From Treponema sp. (GTDB lineage: Bacteria > Spirochaetota > Spirochaetia > Treponematales > Treponemataceae): a DNA stretch of 64,000 nucleotides. The stretch is from positions 1-64,000 of the forward strand of contig JAEDFA010000001.1 in assembly GCA_016293005.1 (NCBI GenBank), written 5' to 3'. Made by a program: the position numbers and the translations under genes. This document shows, piece by piece, positions 1 to 7,591 of the stretch. Each line of letters opens with the position of its first letter. Position 1 is the stretch's first letter. Below the pieces are notes generated by a model that saw only the letters and a list, made by a program, of their open reading frames with translations, had not been told where the DNA came from and did not search any database.

Positions 1-54
1 ACCCACGACAACCAGATCCACAATCTGGCGCTCTACCACTGAACTACAGGCACC
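1..54 (-). tRNA. tRNA-His (GTG), 3' part beyond the window
   Basis: Read on the minus strand, the sequence starts at 54 with GGTGCCTG, followed by a normal D arm and an anticodon loop TTGTGGA, so the anticodon is GTG (His). The acceptor stem is GTGCCTG and is preceded by one extra G, the G-1 typical of histidine tRNAs. The T arm and 3' end lie outside the window. Confidence 0.93.
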
Positions 55-72
55 GTTTATTTGATGTTCTTT

Positions 73-102
73 ATATTATCAGAATTTATTCTTTTTAGTC
101 AA
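73..102 (-). promoter_or_regulatory. probable promoter of tRNA-His
   Basis: On the minus strand a -35 TTGACT (97-102) lies 18 bp from a -10 TAATAT (73-78), about 19 nt upstream of the tRNA 5' end. It is back to back with the flgN operon promoter. Confidence 0.6.
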
Positions 103-127
103 TACAAATATTTTTTATTTTTTTTTC

Positions 128-154
128 TAAAGTAAGAAATTCTGATGCCGATAA
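128..154 (+). promoter_or_regulatory. sigma-28 (FliA) promoter of the flgN-flgK-flgL-fliW-csrA operon
   Basis: TAAA (128-131), a 15-bp spacer and GCCGATAA (147-154) reproduce the enterobacterial sigma-28 consensus exactly. The start codon of the flgN-like gene is 28 bp downstream, preceded by AAGGA. This places the hook-junction genes and the fliW-csrA pair in the late flagellar class. Confidence 0.9.
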
Positions 155-181
155 AGAAACAAGATTATAAGGAAATTTTTT

Positions 182-622
182 ATGAATCAGTCTGTAAATC
201 CATTGCTTTCTATTTTATCAGAAGAAAATAAAATTCTCGACGAAGTTATTTTGAATCAGGTTTCATTTAGGCAGGCAGTCACTCAAAAAAACTGGCAGAT
301 GCTGATGAGTCTTTCTTCTTCAATAGGAAAATTAATGGATACTTTTAATTCTCTTGATGAAAAACGAGAAGAATTAATGCAAGATAAAATGGAAAGTTTT
401 GAAAAAGATGAAAAATTCATTGAGTTTTTTACAGTTTTGCGTGGAAAGCTTGTAAAATGCAGAACTGAAAACAAGGCTCTTTCTGATTATATTTCTGTGA
501 CAAGAAATTTTGTGAGAAAAGTGATTGATAATGCGTTGCCTCAGACGAGAAATAAAGTTTATACAAAATCTGGAATAGTCCAGAAGCAGCCTCAAAGTGT
601 TGTCGTAAATACACTGTTTTAA
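182..622 (+). CDS. flgN: FlgN-type flagellar chaperone
   Basis: A 146-residue, mostly helical protein with no membrane segment. Its size, predicted helical character and position 15 bp before flgK match FlgN, the export chaperone that holds FlgK and FlgL in the cytoplasm before secretion. FlgN proteins are poorly conserved, so the call rests mainly on context. It is the first gene behind the sigma-28 promoter at 128-154 and has a Shine-Dalgarno AAGGA 8 nt before ATG. The C-terminal third is basic, with a polar tail rich in Gln and Val. Confidence 0.72.
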   Translation: MNQSVNPLLSILSEENKILDEVILNQVSFRQAVTQKNWQMLMSLSSSIGKLMDTFNSLDEKREELMQDKMESFEKDEKFIEFFTVLRGKLVKCRTENKALSDYISVTRNFVRKVIDNALPQTRNKVYTKSGIVQKQPQSVVVNTLF

Positions 623-637
623 TTTTGGGAGGACATT

Positions 638-2509
638 ATGCCGTCAACTTTCAGTGGAATTGAATTAGGAAAAAGAAGTATCATGGCTCATTCCGATGCC
701 ATCACGACTGCAGGACACAATATTTCAAATGCAGATACAGAAGGTTATTCAAGACAGCGTGTTCAAATGAAAGAATTTGATCCGCTTTATAGAGCCGATT
801 TAGAGCGTCCTGAAAGAGCCGGAATGTTAGGGCAGGGAATTGATACTCAGTCTGTTGAGCGCATAAGGGATGAAATGCTTGATTCACGGATTGTAGAAAG
901 TGCTCACAGGGAGTCTTATTGGGAAACAAGGGAAAAGTATTACACGATGATAGAGCAGGTTTACAATGAGCCTGAAGATGTAAGTGTTCGGTTTAATATG
1001 GACAAATTCTGGGAAGGCTGGCAGGAACTTTCTCTTCATCCGGAAAATCAGGCATCACGGCAGGCTGTTGTAACACGCGGAGAAAACCTCACTGATTCTA
1101 TAAAATCTAAATGGGAAAATTTTATGGGAATCGGTAAATTGATTAATTCTGATATTGAATCTACTGTAAGGCAGGTAAATGATTATTCTCGTCAGATTGC
1201 AGCAGTAAATATTGAAATTGTAAAGTCAAAAGCAAATGGTGACAATCCGAACGATCTTTTAGATAGAAGGGATTTGTTAGTTGATAAACTTTCAAAATTA
1301 ATAGATATTTCGACAGACAGACGCGATTCTGATGAATTTATGGTTCATACAGGCGGTCAAATTCTTGTTCAGGGTGGCGTTTCAAGAGGTTTTGAAATTG
1401 AGACTGTTTCTGATAACAATGGTTATGGAAAATTAATCTGGAACGATACTTCACTTGATGCTGTAATTAAAGGCGGTTCATTAGGCGCTTTAATAGAACT
1501 TCGAGATGTTGATATAAGAAATGAAATTCAGTCTTTAAATACAATGACATTAAATTTTCAGGATCTTGTAAACGATGTTCACAGAAATGCTTATGGAGCG
1601 AATAATGTTACAGGACTTGATTTTTTTGTTCAGAATGACTTTGTTGACAATGTAAGCGGAAATTTTGATAGAAACGGAGATGGTGAATTTGACCACAGTT
1701 ATATTTTCAGGTTTACAGGAACTACGGAACTTGATTTTAAAGAACAGATTGGTCTTGAAGGCGTGATGACTTTTAACGGACCTTCTGGAAATGTTCAGGT
1801 TGCATATCATCCGACAGATACTGTAGAAGCAGTTATAAATAGAATTAATGATGCTGATACAGAAGTGAAGGCTTATTTAGATAGAAATAATAATCTTGTT
1901 CTGAAGGCTTCAGCTTCTAAAAATCCTGAAAATCCTGATTTTGTCATAAGGCATGTTGAAGATTCTGGTTTCTTTTTGACAGGTTATTCAGGAATTTTAA
2001 AAGGAAGCGGACAGGAAAATGCATACGATTTTGCAAGGGCTGATGCTATTTCTGCTTTAGATAATGCTCAGTATTCGGTTTCTCCTGTATTAAATCCAAG
2101 CGGATATATTGAGATAAATCCCCTTATTAAAAATGATGTTTTAAGCGTTGCTTCGGCTTTTCTTGATTCGCATGGAAATGTAAATCAGGGAGATTCTCTT
2201 GCTGCAAAAGAAATCGCTTCAATCAGAAATACTCATGTCATGATTGGACGAAACAGAACATTTGACGATTATTTTGCTGATTCTGTGACAAATGTTGCAT
2301 TAAAAGGAGAACAGGCTGAAACGAATCTTGAAAGCCATAAAGCGATGATGGATGATTTACGCGGTTTGCGCGATTCGATAAGCGGTGTAAATATTGATGA
2401 AGAACTTGCTGATATCTTAAAATTTCAGCACGGATACAATGCTGCGGCAAAATTTATAACAGTTTGGGACAGTCTTCTTGACACGATTATAAACAGACTT
2501 AAAGTTTAA
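638..2509 (+). CDS. flgK: flagellar hook-associated protein 1 (FlgK)
   Basis: 623 residues. FlgK forms the first ring of the junction between hook and filament and is secreted by the flagellar type III system. The N-terminus shows the axial-protein signature (residues about 21-45, including NISNADTEGYSRQRV), and the C-terminus ends with the matching helix around LKFQHGYNAAAKFITVWDSL. Both ends form the coiled-coil D0 domain; the middle is the variable domain. The ATG at 638 has GGGAGG 6 nt upstream. It sits between flgN and flgL in the late flagellar operon. In spirochaetes the product acts in the periplasm because the flagella are internal. Confidence 0.97.
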   Translation: MPSTFSGIELGKRSIMAHSDAITTAGHNISNADTEGYSRQRVQMKEFDPLYRADLERPERAGMLGQGIDTQSVERIRDEMLDSRIVESAHRESYWETREKYYTMIEQVYNEPEDVSVRFNMDKFWEGWQELSLHPENQASRQAVVTRGENLTDSIKSKWENFMGIGKLINSDIESTVRQVNDYSRQIAAVNIEIVKSKANGDNPNDLLDRRDLLVDKLSKLIDISTDRRDSDEFMVHTGGQILVQGGVSRGFEIETVSDNNGYGKLIWNDTSLDAVIKGGSLGALIELRDVDIRNEIQSLNTMTLNFQDLVNDVHRNAYGANNVTGLDFFVQNDFVDNVSGNFDRNGDGEFDHSYIFRFTGTTELDFKEQIGLEGVMTFNGPSGNVQVAYHPTDTVEAVINRINDADTEVKAYLDRNNNLVLKASASKNPENPDFVIRHVEDSGFFLTGYSGILKGSGQENAYDFARADAISALDNAQYSVSPVLNPSGYIEINPLIKNDVLSVASAFLDSHGNVNQGDSLAAKEIASIRNTHVMIGRNRTFDDYFADSVTNVALKGEQAETNLESHKAMMDDLRGLRDSISGVNIDEELADILKFQHGYNAAAKFITVWDSLLDTIINRLKV

Positions 2510-2546
2510 CGGAAAGTTTTAAAAATTTTACTGTGAGGTGAAAATT

Positions 2547-3791
2547 ATGCGAAGAATCAGTTCTGCAATGAATAATATTGATACTCAGTCAAATTTGCGT
2601 CTTCAGGAATCAAGACTGAATAAAGCGAACAATCAGATTTCAAGCCAGACAAGGCTTCAGTCTTTGCGTGAAGATCCGATTGCTGCAGGTCATCTTGTTC
2701 GATATAAATCTTACCTTTCCCGCGTAAATACATTTGAAAAAAATGCGAAAGAATTAAGCGATCAGTTCGTGTTGCGAGAAGGTTATATGACAAATTCTCT
2801 TGAGATTATGCAGAGAATTCGTGAACTTGCAGTAACTGGCGCAAACGGAATTTATAATCGAGAAGATTTAAAAAACATGAGCGTTGAAGTTGATGAACTT
2901 TTGAAAGAATTGATTCAGAATGCAAATGCGATAAGTGCTGATGGAAATTCTTTGTTTGGAGGAACAAATTCTAAAGAAATTCCGTTTGAAATTGAAATGG
3001 GTACTGTAAGCGGAAGCGGTGTTCCTTTGATTCAGAGTGTCCGCTATAACGGAAATATCGATTCTAATCAGATTGAAGTCGATGAAAATAAGTATATGGA
3101 AATGAATAATGCAGGAAACAGGGCATTTTGGGCAGAACAGCAGCATGTTTTTGGTTCTCGCGATGCTTCCAGGTGGCAGGCAAATGAAGACAGCGTTATA
3201 AAAGTTGACGGCGTAAATGTAAAAATCAATGCAGGTGATAATGTTTATGCAGTTGCTGCAAAAATTAATGAAAGCGGAGCGGCTGTCAGGGCAAGTATTG
3301 ATCCTGTTACAAAGGGGCTTAATTTTGAAACGACAGATGCAAGACAGCTTTGGCTTCAGGATGTTTCCGGCTCTGCTTTGAATGAACTTGGAATTATAAA
3401 AGATTCTTCTCAAAAACCTCCGTATAATCTGGGAAACGGTGTTCGATTAAGCGGCGGTTCAATGTTCGATACTGTAATTTCTTTTAGAAATGCACTTCTT
3501 GAAGGAGATTCTGAAGCGATTGGTACACATGTACTTGGAGCAATAGACAGCGGAATTTCAAGCCTTGTGACAAGAATTGCAAAATCAGGTTCAGAATATG
3601 AAAGGGCACAGTTAAATGTTCAGAGAAACGGCAGTACCGCTTTGGCTGTTACTTCGATGGTAAGCCGTGAAGGAGACCTTGATTTTACAAAGGCGATAAC
3701 AGATTTAAAAATGCTTGATTACGCTCATCAGGCAACTCTCAGTAATGCAGGGAAGATGTACTCGAATACTCTTTTAAATTATATGCGTTAA
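2547..3791 (+). CDS. flgL: flagellar hook-associated protein 3 (FlgL)
   Basis: 414 residues from the ATG at 2547, chosen over an in-frame GTG at 2538 because GAGGTG (2535-2540) is a well-spaced ribosome binding site for the ATG and the GTG lies inside it. The N-terminus MRRISSAMNNIDTQSN and the helical region after it are flagellin-like, as in all FlgL proteins; the C-terminal helix (ITDLKMLDYAHQATLSNAGK) completes the D0 coiled coil. FlgL is the second junction protein, between FlgK and the filament. It follows flgK by 37 bp. Confidence 0.96.
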   Translation: MRRISSAMNNIDTQSNLRLQESRLNKANNQISSQTRLQSLREDPIAAGHLVRYKSYLSRVNTFEKNAKELSDQFVLREGYMTNSLEIMQRIRELAVTGANGIYNREDLKNMSVEVDELLKELIQNANAISADGNSLFGGTNSKEIPFEIEMGTVSGSGVPLIQSVRYNGNIDSNQIEVDENKYMEMNNAGNRAFWAEQQHVFGSRDASRWQANEDSVIKVDGVNVKINAGDNVYAVAAKINESGAAVRASIDPVTKGLNFETTDARQLWLQDVSGSALNELGIIKDSSQKPPYNLGNGVRLSGGSMFDTVISFRNALLEGDSEAIGTHVLGAIDSGISSLVTRIAKSGSEYERAQLNVQRNGSTALAVTSMVSREGDLDFTKAITDLKMLDYAHQATLSNAGKMYSNTLLNYMR

Positions 3792-3850
3792 GGAAACTTT
3801 AGAATTCTTTTTAAGATTTTTCTTTATAGAAATGGACTTTGAGGTGAAAA

Positions 3851-4282
3851 ATGAAAGTTTGCACAAAATCTAATGAAATCGTTGATGTCGATGAAAAAAA
3901 AATCGTTGAATTTCCTGAAGGTCTTTTGGGTTTTGAAAGCGTAAAGAAATTCGCGATTATTGATTCTGAATATGAACCTTTTATTTGGCTTCAGTCTGTT
4001 GAAAACAAGGAACTTGCTTTTTTAATGATAGATCCTTTTTTGATTTGTCCTGGATATGAAGTTGATATCGACGATGAATCGTTAAAAAAAATCGGTGCAG
4101 ATTCTCCTGAAAATATAATAATAATGACAATCGTTACAATTCCTGGAGATGGCTCTAATATTACTGCAAATTTTTTAGGTCCGATTGTGATTAACAGAAA
4201 GAACAACAAATGTCTTCAGTATGTTTTAAGTGACAACAAATGGTCAACTAAATTTGACATTGTGAAAGCTCTGAAGGCTTAA
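3851..4282 (+). CDS. fliW: flagellar assembly factor FliW
   Basis: 143 residues covering the whole FliW fold (EFPEGLLGFESVKKF near the N-terminus, then FIWLQSVE and FLMIDPF). In Bacillus and Campylobacter FliW binds either unassembled flagellin or CsrA; when flagellin is exported, free FliW sequesters CsrA and flagellin translation is released. It has a GAGGTG ribosome site and lies 12 bp before csrA in the operon that also encodes FlgK and FlgL, the classical arrangement for this partner switch. The flagellin targets are on the opposite strand at 10155-12147. Confidence 0.96.
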   Translation: MKVCTKSNEIVDVDEKKIVEFPEGLLGFESVKKFAIIDSEYEPFIWLQSVENKELAFLMIDPFLICPGYEVDIDDESLKKIGADSPENIIIMTIVTIPGDGSNITANFLGPIVINRKNNKCLQYVLSDNKWSTKFDIVKALKA

Positions 4283-4294
4283 AGGGGGAATGAA

Positions 4295-4525
4295 ATGTTA
4301 ATTCTTACCCGTAAAACCGAACAGCAGATTAAAATTGGTGAAGACATCACTTTGACAATTATTGAAGTAAAAGGCGATCAGGTGAAAATCGGTGTTGAAG
4401 CGCCTAAAACTGTAAAAGTATATCGAAAAGAAGTTTTTGATGCGATTCAGGATGAAAATAAAGCGGCTTTGACTCAAGGAAATTCAAATGCAATTACCGC
4501 TCTTTCAAAAATGCTCCACAAATAA
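4295..4525 (+). CDS. csrA: translational regulator CsrA
   Basis: 76 residues. CsrA is a small dimeric RNA-binding protein that represses translation by covering GGA motifs at ribosome binding sites. It starts [15 protein letters not shown], and the two residues known to be critical for RNA contact, Leu4 and Arg44, are both present. The C-terminal tail after residue 50 is longer than in Escherichia coli, as is usual for CsrA proteins that are antagonised allosterically by FliW. Ribosome site AAGGGGG. Likely target: the flagellin leader at 12148-12303. It ends 2 bp from the convergent tsaB. Confidence 0.96.
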   Translation: MLILTRKTEQQIKIGEDITLTIIEVKGDQVKIGVEAPKTVKVYRKEVFDAIQDENKAALTQGNSNAITALSKMLHK

Positions 4526-4527
4526 AA

Positions 4528-5253
4528 TTATTTTTCGGTCTTTTCTTCAAGTTTGACTTCGGCTTCGCTTTTTCTTAAGTATAAAGGTCCGTCGTAATCG
4601 GAAAGCGGTGGAATTTTATTTTGAATCTGATTTTCAGTCATTTTAAACATTGATTCTACGCTGTTGTTCTCAAAAGGAAGAAAAGAGACGCTGATTTTTT
4701 TTAAGCTGTCTTCTGATTTTTGCAGGGCGTTTTTTAATTCTTCTGAAAATAGATGAGATTCCGGACCGGTTACAAGAATTTTCTGCGGAATTTGAGATGA
4801 TTTTAATTTTTCAATTATTTCTGAAATTGTGTAGTCCCCGGATTCAAAAAAAATTCCTTTTTGAAAAAATGCTTCTGCATAAAACCTTTCTTTTTTGGCG
4901 TCAATTTCTGAAATGATTATAAAATCGTTTTCTTTTGCAAAATCGATGAACGGAAATGCGTAAAGTTCTAAAGAATTTATTGCATAAACCGGAATATTTT
5001 GTGCAAGGGAAATCGCTTTTGCAGCCGAAAGTCCAAGCCTCAAGCCCGTAAATGAACCAGGACCGGTTGTAACTGAAATATAATCTAAATCGCAGGGTTT
5101 TAATTCTGATTTTTGGAGAATGTAATCAATTGCCGGAAGAAGCGTTTCTGATTGTTTCATTCCGATGTCGTAAATTGCACTTACAGTTTTTTCATCTTTT
5201 TTTGCGCCGACAGAAAGTCGTGAAATTGCACAGTCGATAGAAAGTCCGTTCAT
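4528..5253 (-). CDS. tsaB: tRNA threonylcarbamoyladenosine biosynthesis protein TsaB
   Basis: 241 residues from the ATG at 5253, chosen because AAGGAA precedes it; a longer in-frame start at 5340 lies inside tsaE and is unlikely. TsaB is the inactive kinase-fold partner of TsaD and helps transfer the threonylcarbamoyl group to A37 of ANN-decoding tRNAs. It has the family's N-terminal LSIDCA motif and the hallmark VTTGPGSFTGLRLG. It follows tsaE by 10 bp on the same strand, so the two t6A genes form one unit. MtaB, which acts on t6A, is encoded at 48278-49717. Confidence 0.93.
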   Translation of the reverse strand: MNGLSIDCAISRLSVGAKKDEKTVSAIYDIGMKQSETLLPAIDYILQKSELKPCDLDYISVTTGPGSFTGLRLGLSAAKAISLAQNIPVYAINSLELYAFPFIDFAKENDFIIISEIDAKKERFYAEAFFQKGIFFESGDYTISEIIEKLKSSQIPQKILVTGPESHLFSEELKNALQKSEDSLKKISVSFLPFENNSVESMFKMTENQIQNKIPPLSDYDGPLYLRKSEAEVKLEEKTEK

Positions 5254-5263
5254 TTTTTGTTCC

Positions 5264-5722
5264 TTAATTTTGTGGAAAAATAATAGTTTCGTTTTTCCAG
5301 TTTGAAATTGTAATTGTCCGTGAATTATCGGCTTCAACATCTATTTTTAGAATAATCGAAGATTTTGGAAGGACATTCATGATTTTTTCACTCCATTCGA
5401 TGATTGTAACTCCTTCTCCATAAAGCATTTCTTCAGGACCTAATGTTTCAAAGTCTTCTGCACCGTCTAATCTGTAAACATCTATGTGATATAAAGGCAT
5501 TTTTCCTTCGTATTCGCTTACCAAACAGAAGGTAGGGCTTGTAATATCATCTTCAACGCCGAGAGAATTTGCAATCCCTTTTGTGATTGTAGTTTTTCCG
5601 GCTGCAAGAGTGCCTTGCATTGCAATTACATCGCCTTTTTTTAATAGAGAACCGATTTTTTTTCCGAGTGAAATTGTTTCATCTTCTGAAAATGTCTTGA
5701 AAATAAGATTTTCGTTATCCAT
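5264..5722 (-). CDS. tsaE: tRNA threonylcarbamoyladenosine biosynthesis ATPase TsaE
   Basis: 152 residues. TsaE is the small P-loop ATPase that binds the TsaBD complex and is needed for its turnover. A Walker A motif (GTLAAGKTTITKG, about residues 37-49), the TSPTFCLV motif and the YHIDVYRL stretch are all visible. It is the first gene of a tsaE-tsaB unit. No Shine-Dalgarno sequence precedes the ATG; instead a -10-like hexamer ends 10 nt upstream, so the mRNA may be leaderless. Confidence 0.94.
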   Translation of the reverse strand: MDNENLIFKTFSEDETISLGKKIGSLLKKGDVIAMQGTLAAGKTTITKGIANSLGVEDDITSPTFCLVSEYEGKMPLYHIDVYRLDGAEDFETLGPEEMLYGEGVTIIEWSEKIMNVLPKSSIILKIDVEADNSRTITISNWKNETIIFPQN

Positions 5723-5732
5723 ACTATCTTTA

Positions 5733-5761
5733 AGAATACTTTTTTATCATTTGATTTTCAA
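5733..5761 (-). promoter_or_regulatory. candidate promoter for leaderless tsaE mRNA
   Basis: On the minus strand TTGAAA (5756-5761), 17 bp, TATTCT (5733-5738), then 10 nt to the ATG at 5722. A start 6 to 7 nt after the -10 would leave a 5' untranslated region of about 3 to 4 nt. Confidence 0.5.
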
Positions 5762-5816
5762 GATGAATTTAGATGCTTGTTTTTGAAAACTATTGGATTT
5801 GTGAAAAAATTAAATT

Positions 5817-6914
5817 TTAGACTGATTCTGTATCTTCTTCGTAGCCGAATACTGTTCTTTGAATTTTGTTTTGTGATTTTTTGGAAATTTTTACAAATTT
5901 TATGTGGAGATTGTAATAGCCTTTTTTGATTGTGTTTCTTGTTGAAATTATTTTTCCTATTACGGTTTCCTGAATGTCAAACGGTGAAAGGTTGATTTTT
6001 AAAAACTGGTTTTGTTTTATTGGAAGGTCTGTTACAAGGCAAAGACCGCCTGCTGAAATGTTTGTTACTTTTGCAAAATATTGTTTTTCGCCGAATATAA
6101 AATCTTTTTTGTTTTCTGAAATTTTTGCAGAACTAAATTCGACCGTTTTTGATGTTAATCGTCGTTTGAAATTCCGCTTAATCTGTTTGTAAAGAATGTT
6201 CGGGTGTGAAATTATAAGCTGGAGATTTCCGTCCTGAGTTCTTTGGTATCTTATAATTCTTGAAATAAAACCGTACTGCATTTTTGTTTCTGATGTGAAA
6301 GTGAATAAAATTTTTTCGGTTTCTTCCGGTTTATGCGTTTCGCGGATAAATTGCTCTGATGGTTTTAAAAACATGAAAGATTTTGTGTTTTCTTCAAGGT
6401 CAAAACTGAATTTTACACCGTGATTGTTTATGTAAAAAAGTTTTGTTTTTTGAGGAATGCTTTTTGTAGATTTTATGACATTTATTCCTGAACTGATTTT
6501 TTCAATATTGAAAAGAAGACTGAAAAAAACTTCTTCATCATCGTCTGAAAATTCTGATTTTTTTTCTATATAGTACGATTTAAAATATCTGCTTAAATTT
6601 TCGTAGTCTTTTATCGTATAAAAAATATTTACAATATGATATTTTTTAAAAATTTTCCAAAGAAGTGCCTGTTCTTTTTGTGAAAGTTTGAATTTTGCGC
6701 AAAAGTTTTTGATGTCAGCATACGATGAAATTTTATTTTTTTGCGATTCAATGTATTTGTCTGAAGTTCGGTATTTTTTTAGTATTTTCAAAGCAGACCA
6801 GATTAAAAATGCTATGAAAATTATGACTGCTGCAACAATCAATACTGCATAAATTACTGGATTTGCGCGAGAAGAAAGTGGTGATGAACCTGCCTGAAAA
6901 TCTTTTAATGGCAA
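5817..6914 (-). CDS. membrane-anchored PilZ-domain protein
   Basis: 365 residues if translation starts at the TTG at 6914, which has GGAGGA 6 nt upstream; an upstream ATG at 6959 lies deep inside the previous gene and has no ribosome site. One transmembrane segment lies at about residues 19-43 (AVLIVAAVIIFIAFLIW) and a cytoplasmic region follows. The C-terminal third looks like PilZ: an RNFKRRLT arginine cluster and a later DxSxxG-like element (NISAGGLCLVTD), the residues that bind cyclic di-GMP. It overlaps the upstream unknown gene by 10 bp. Both appear to follow the sigma-28-like promoter at 7549-7575, so a motility role is likely. Confidence 0.8.
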   Translation of the reverse strand: MPLKDFQAGSSPLSSRANPVIYAVLIVAAVIIFIAFLIWSALKILKKYRTSDKYIESQKNKISSYADIKNFCAKFKLSQKEQALLWKIFKKYHIVNIFYTIKDYENLSRYFKSYYIEKKSEFSDDDEEVFFSLLFNIEKISSGINVIKSTKSIPQKTKLFYINNHGVKFSFDLEENTKSFMFLKPSEQFIRETHKPEETEKILFTFTSETKMQYGFISRIIRYQRTQDGNLQLIISHPNILYKQIKRNFKRRLTSKTVEFSSAKISENKKDFIFGEKQYFAKVTNISAGGLCLVTDLPIKQNQFLKINLSPFDIQETVIGKIISTRNTIKKGYYNLHIKFVKISKKSQNKIQRTVFGYEEDTESV

Positions 6915-7501
6915 ATTAATTCCTCCAATGATTTTGAAATGTCTAAAAGACGCGGACAAATTTCATATTCACTTAAATCGCCGACTGTAACCGTGTCATT
7001 TGATTTAAGAGCCTGTTCAAAATCTTCAAGAATCGGTGAAAACTCTTTGAAAAAATCATTTAAAGAAAGATTGTTGATTTTTTTTACGGTTATTTCCGGG
7101 AAGAGATTTGAAAGTGTTGCAATGTGACAGAATTCTCCGATGCAGTCAGCAAGGTCTTTGATTGCGCAAAGGGATTCTTTTATTTTTCCGCATTGTAAAT
7201 CCATCGGAATAACTTTCATTCGCTCTTCTAAAGTTTTAAAATTTTCTGAAATTTTTGAAAGAGCATTTTTTAATTCTTCTTTTGAAATTATATTGAATTC
7301 AAAAATATCGTTTTCGTGCAAGTCGTTTTTTGAAACTTCGTCAAAATCGTTGCATGAGATGATTTTGCCGTTTATTTTTATTTGAGTTACCGCAGCTGAA
7401 TTTTCTTCGCAGATTGCAGCAAATGATTTGAAAATGTCGCCGGCAGTTTTTTCATTTTCAAGAGAAACATTGATTTTTTCGCCGTTTATAAAGAAATTCA
7501 T
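6905..7501 (-). CDS. uncharacterised protein, likely motility-associated
   Basis: 198 residues, no signal peptide or membrane segment. The first 70 residues alternate short strands and loops (MNFFINGEKINVSLENEK...), somewhat like a small beta-grasp domain; the rest looks helical with acidic and hydrophobic positions. I recognise no family. The ATG has GAGGT upstream. It is translationally coupled to the PilZ protein by a 10-bp overlap and lies behind a perfect sigma-28 -10 element, next to fliD. It may therefore work with the PilZ protein in flagellar function, but this is inference from position only. Confidence 0.75.
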   Translation of the reverse strand: MNFFINGEKINVSLENEKTAGDIFKSFAAICEENSAAVTQIKINGKIISCNDFDEVSKNDLHENDIFEFNIISKEELKNALSKISENFKTLEERMKVIPMDLQCGKIKESLCAIKDLADCIGEFCHIATLSNLFPEITVKKINNLSLNDFFKEFSPILEDFEQALKSNDTVTVGDLSEYEICPRLLDISKSLEELICH

Positions 7502-7548
7502 GTTTTACCTCAAAGTTTAAAGTGAATTTTAAAAAGATTCTCGTTTTA

Positions 7549-7575
7549 TTATCGGCTGATTTTTAAAATCTGTAA
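7549..7575 (-). promoter_or_regulatory. sigma-28-like promoter upstream of the unknown/PilZ gene pair
   Basis: On the minus strand a perfect sigma-28 -10 element GCCGATAA occupies 7549-7556. At 15 bp the -35 position reads TTAC (TTTA one base further), a poor match to TAAA. It is located in the 90-bp gap between fliD and the 198-aa gene, 47 nt before its ATG. Confidence 0.65.
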
Positions 7576-7591
7576 AGTTTTTAGAAAAAAA

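Noticed and set aside
182..4525. Long antisense frames over flgK and flgL (for example 1550-1810 and 2868-3413, minus)
   Set aside because: They are shadows of strongly coding frames, with low-complexity translations and no ribosome site.
5254..5340. Longer tsaB start at 5340
   Set aside because: It lies within tsaE; TsaB proteins begin near the LSIDCA motif, and AAGGAA precedes the ATG at 5253.
6915..6959. ATG at 6959 for the PilZ protein
   Set aside because: It lies deep inside the preceding gene without a ribosome site; the TTG at 6914 follows GGAGGA.
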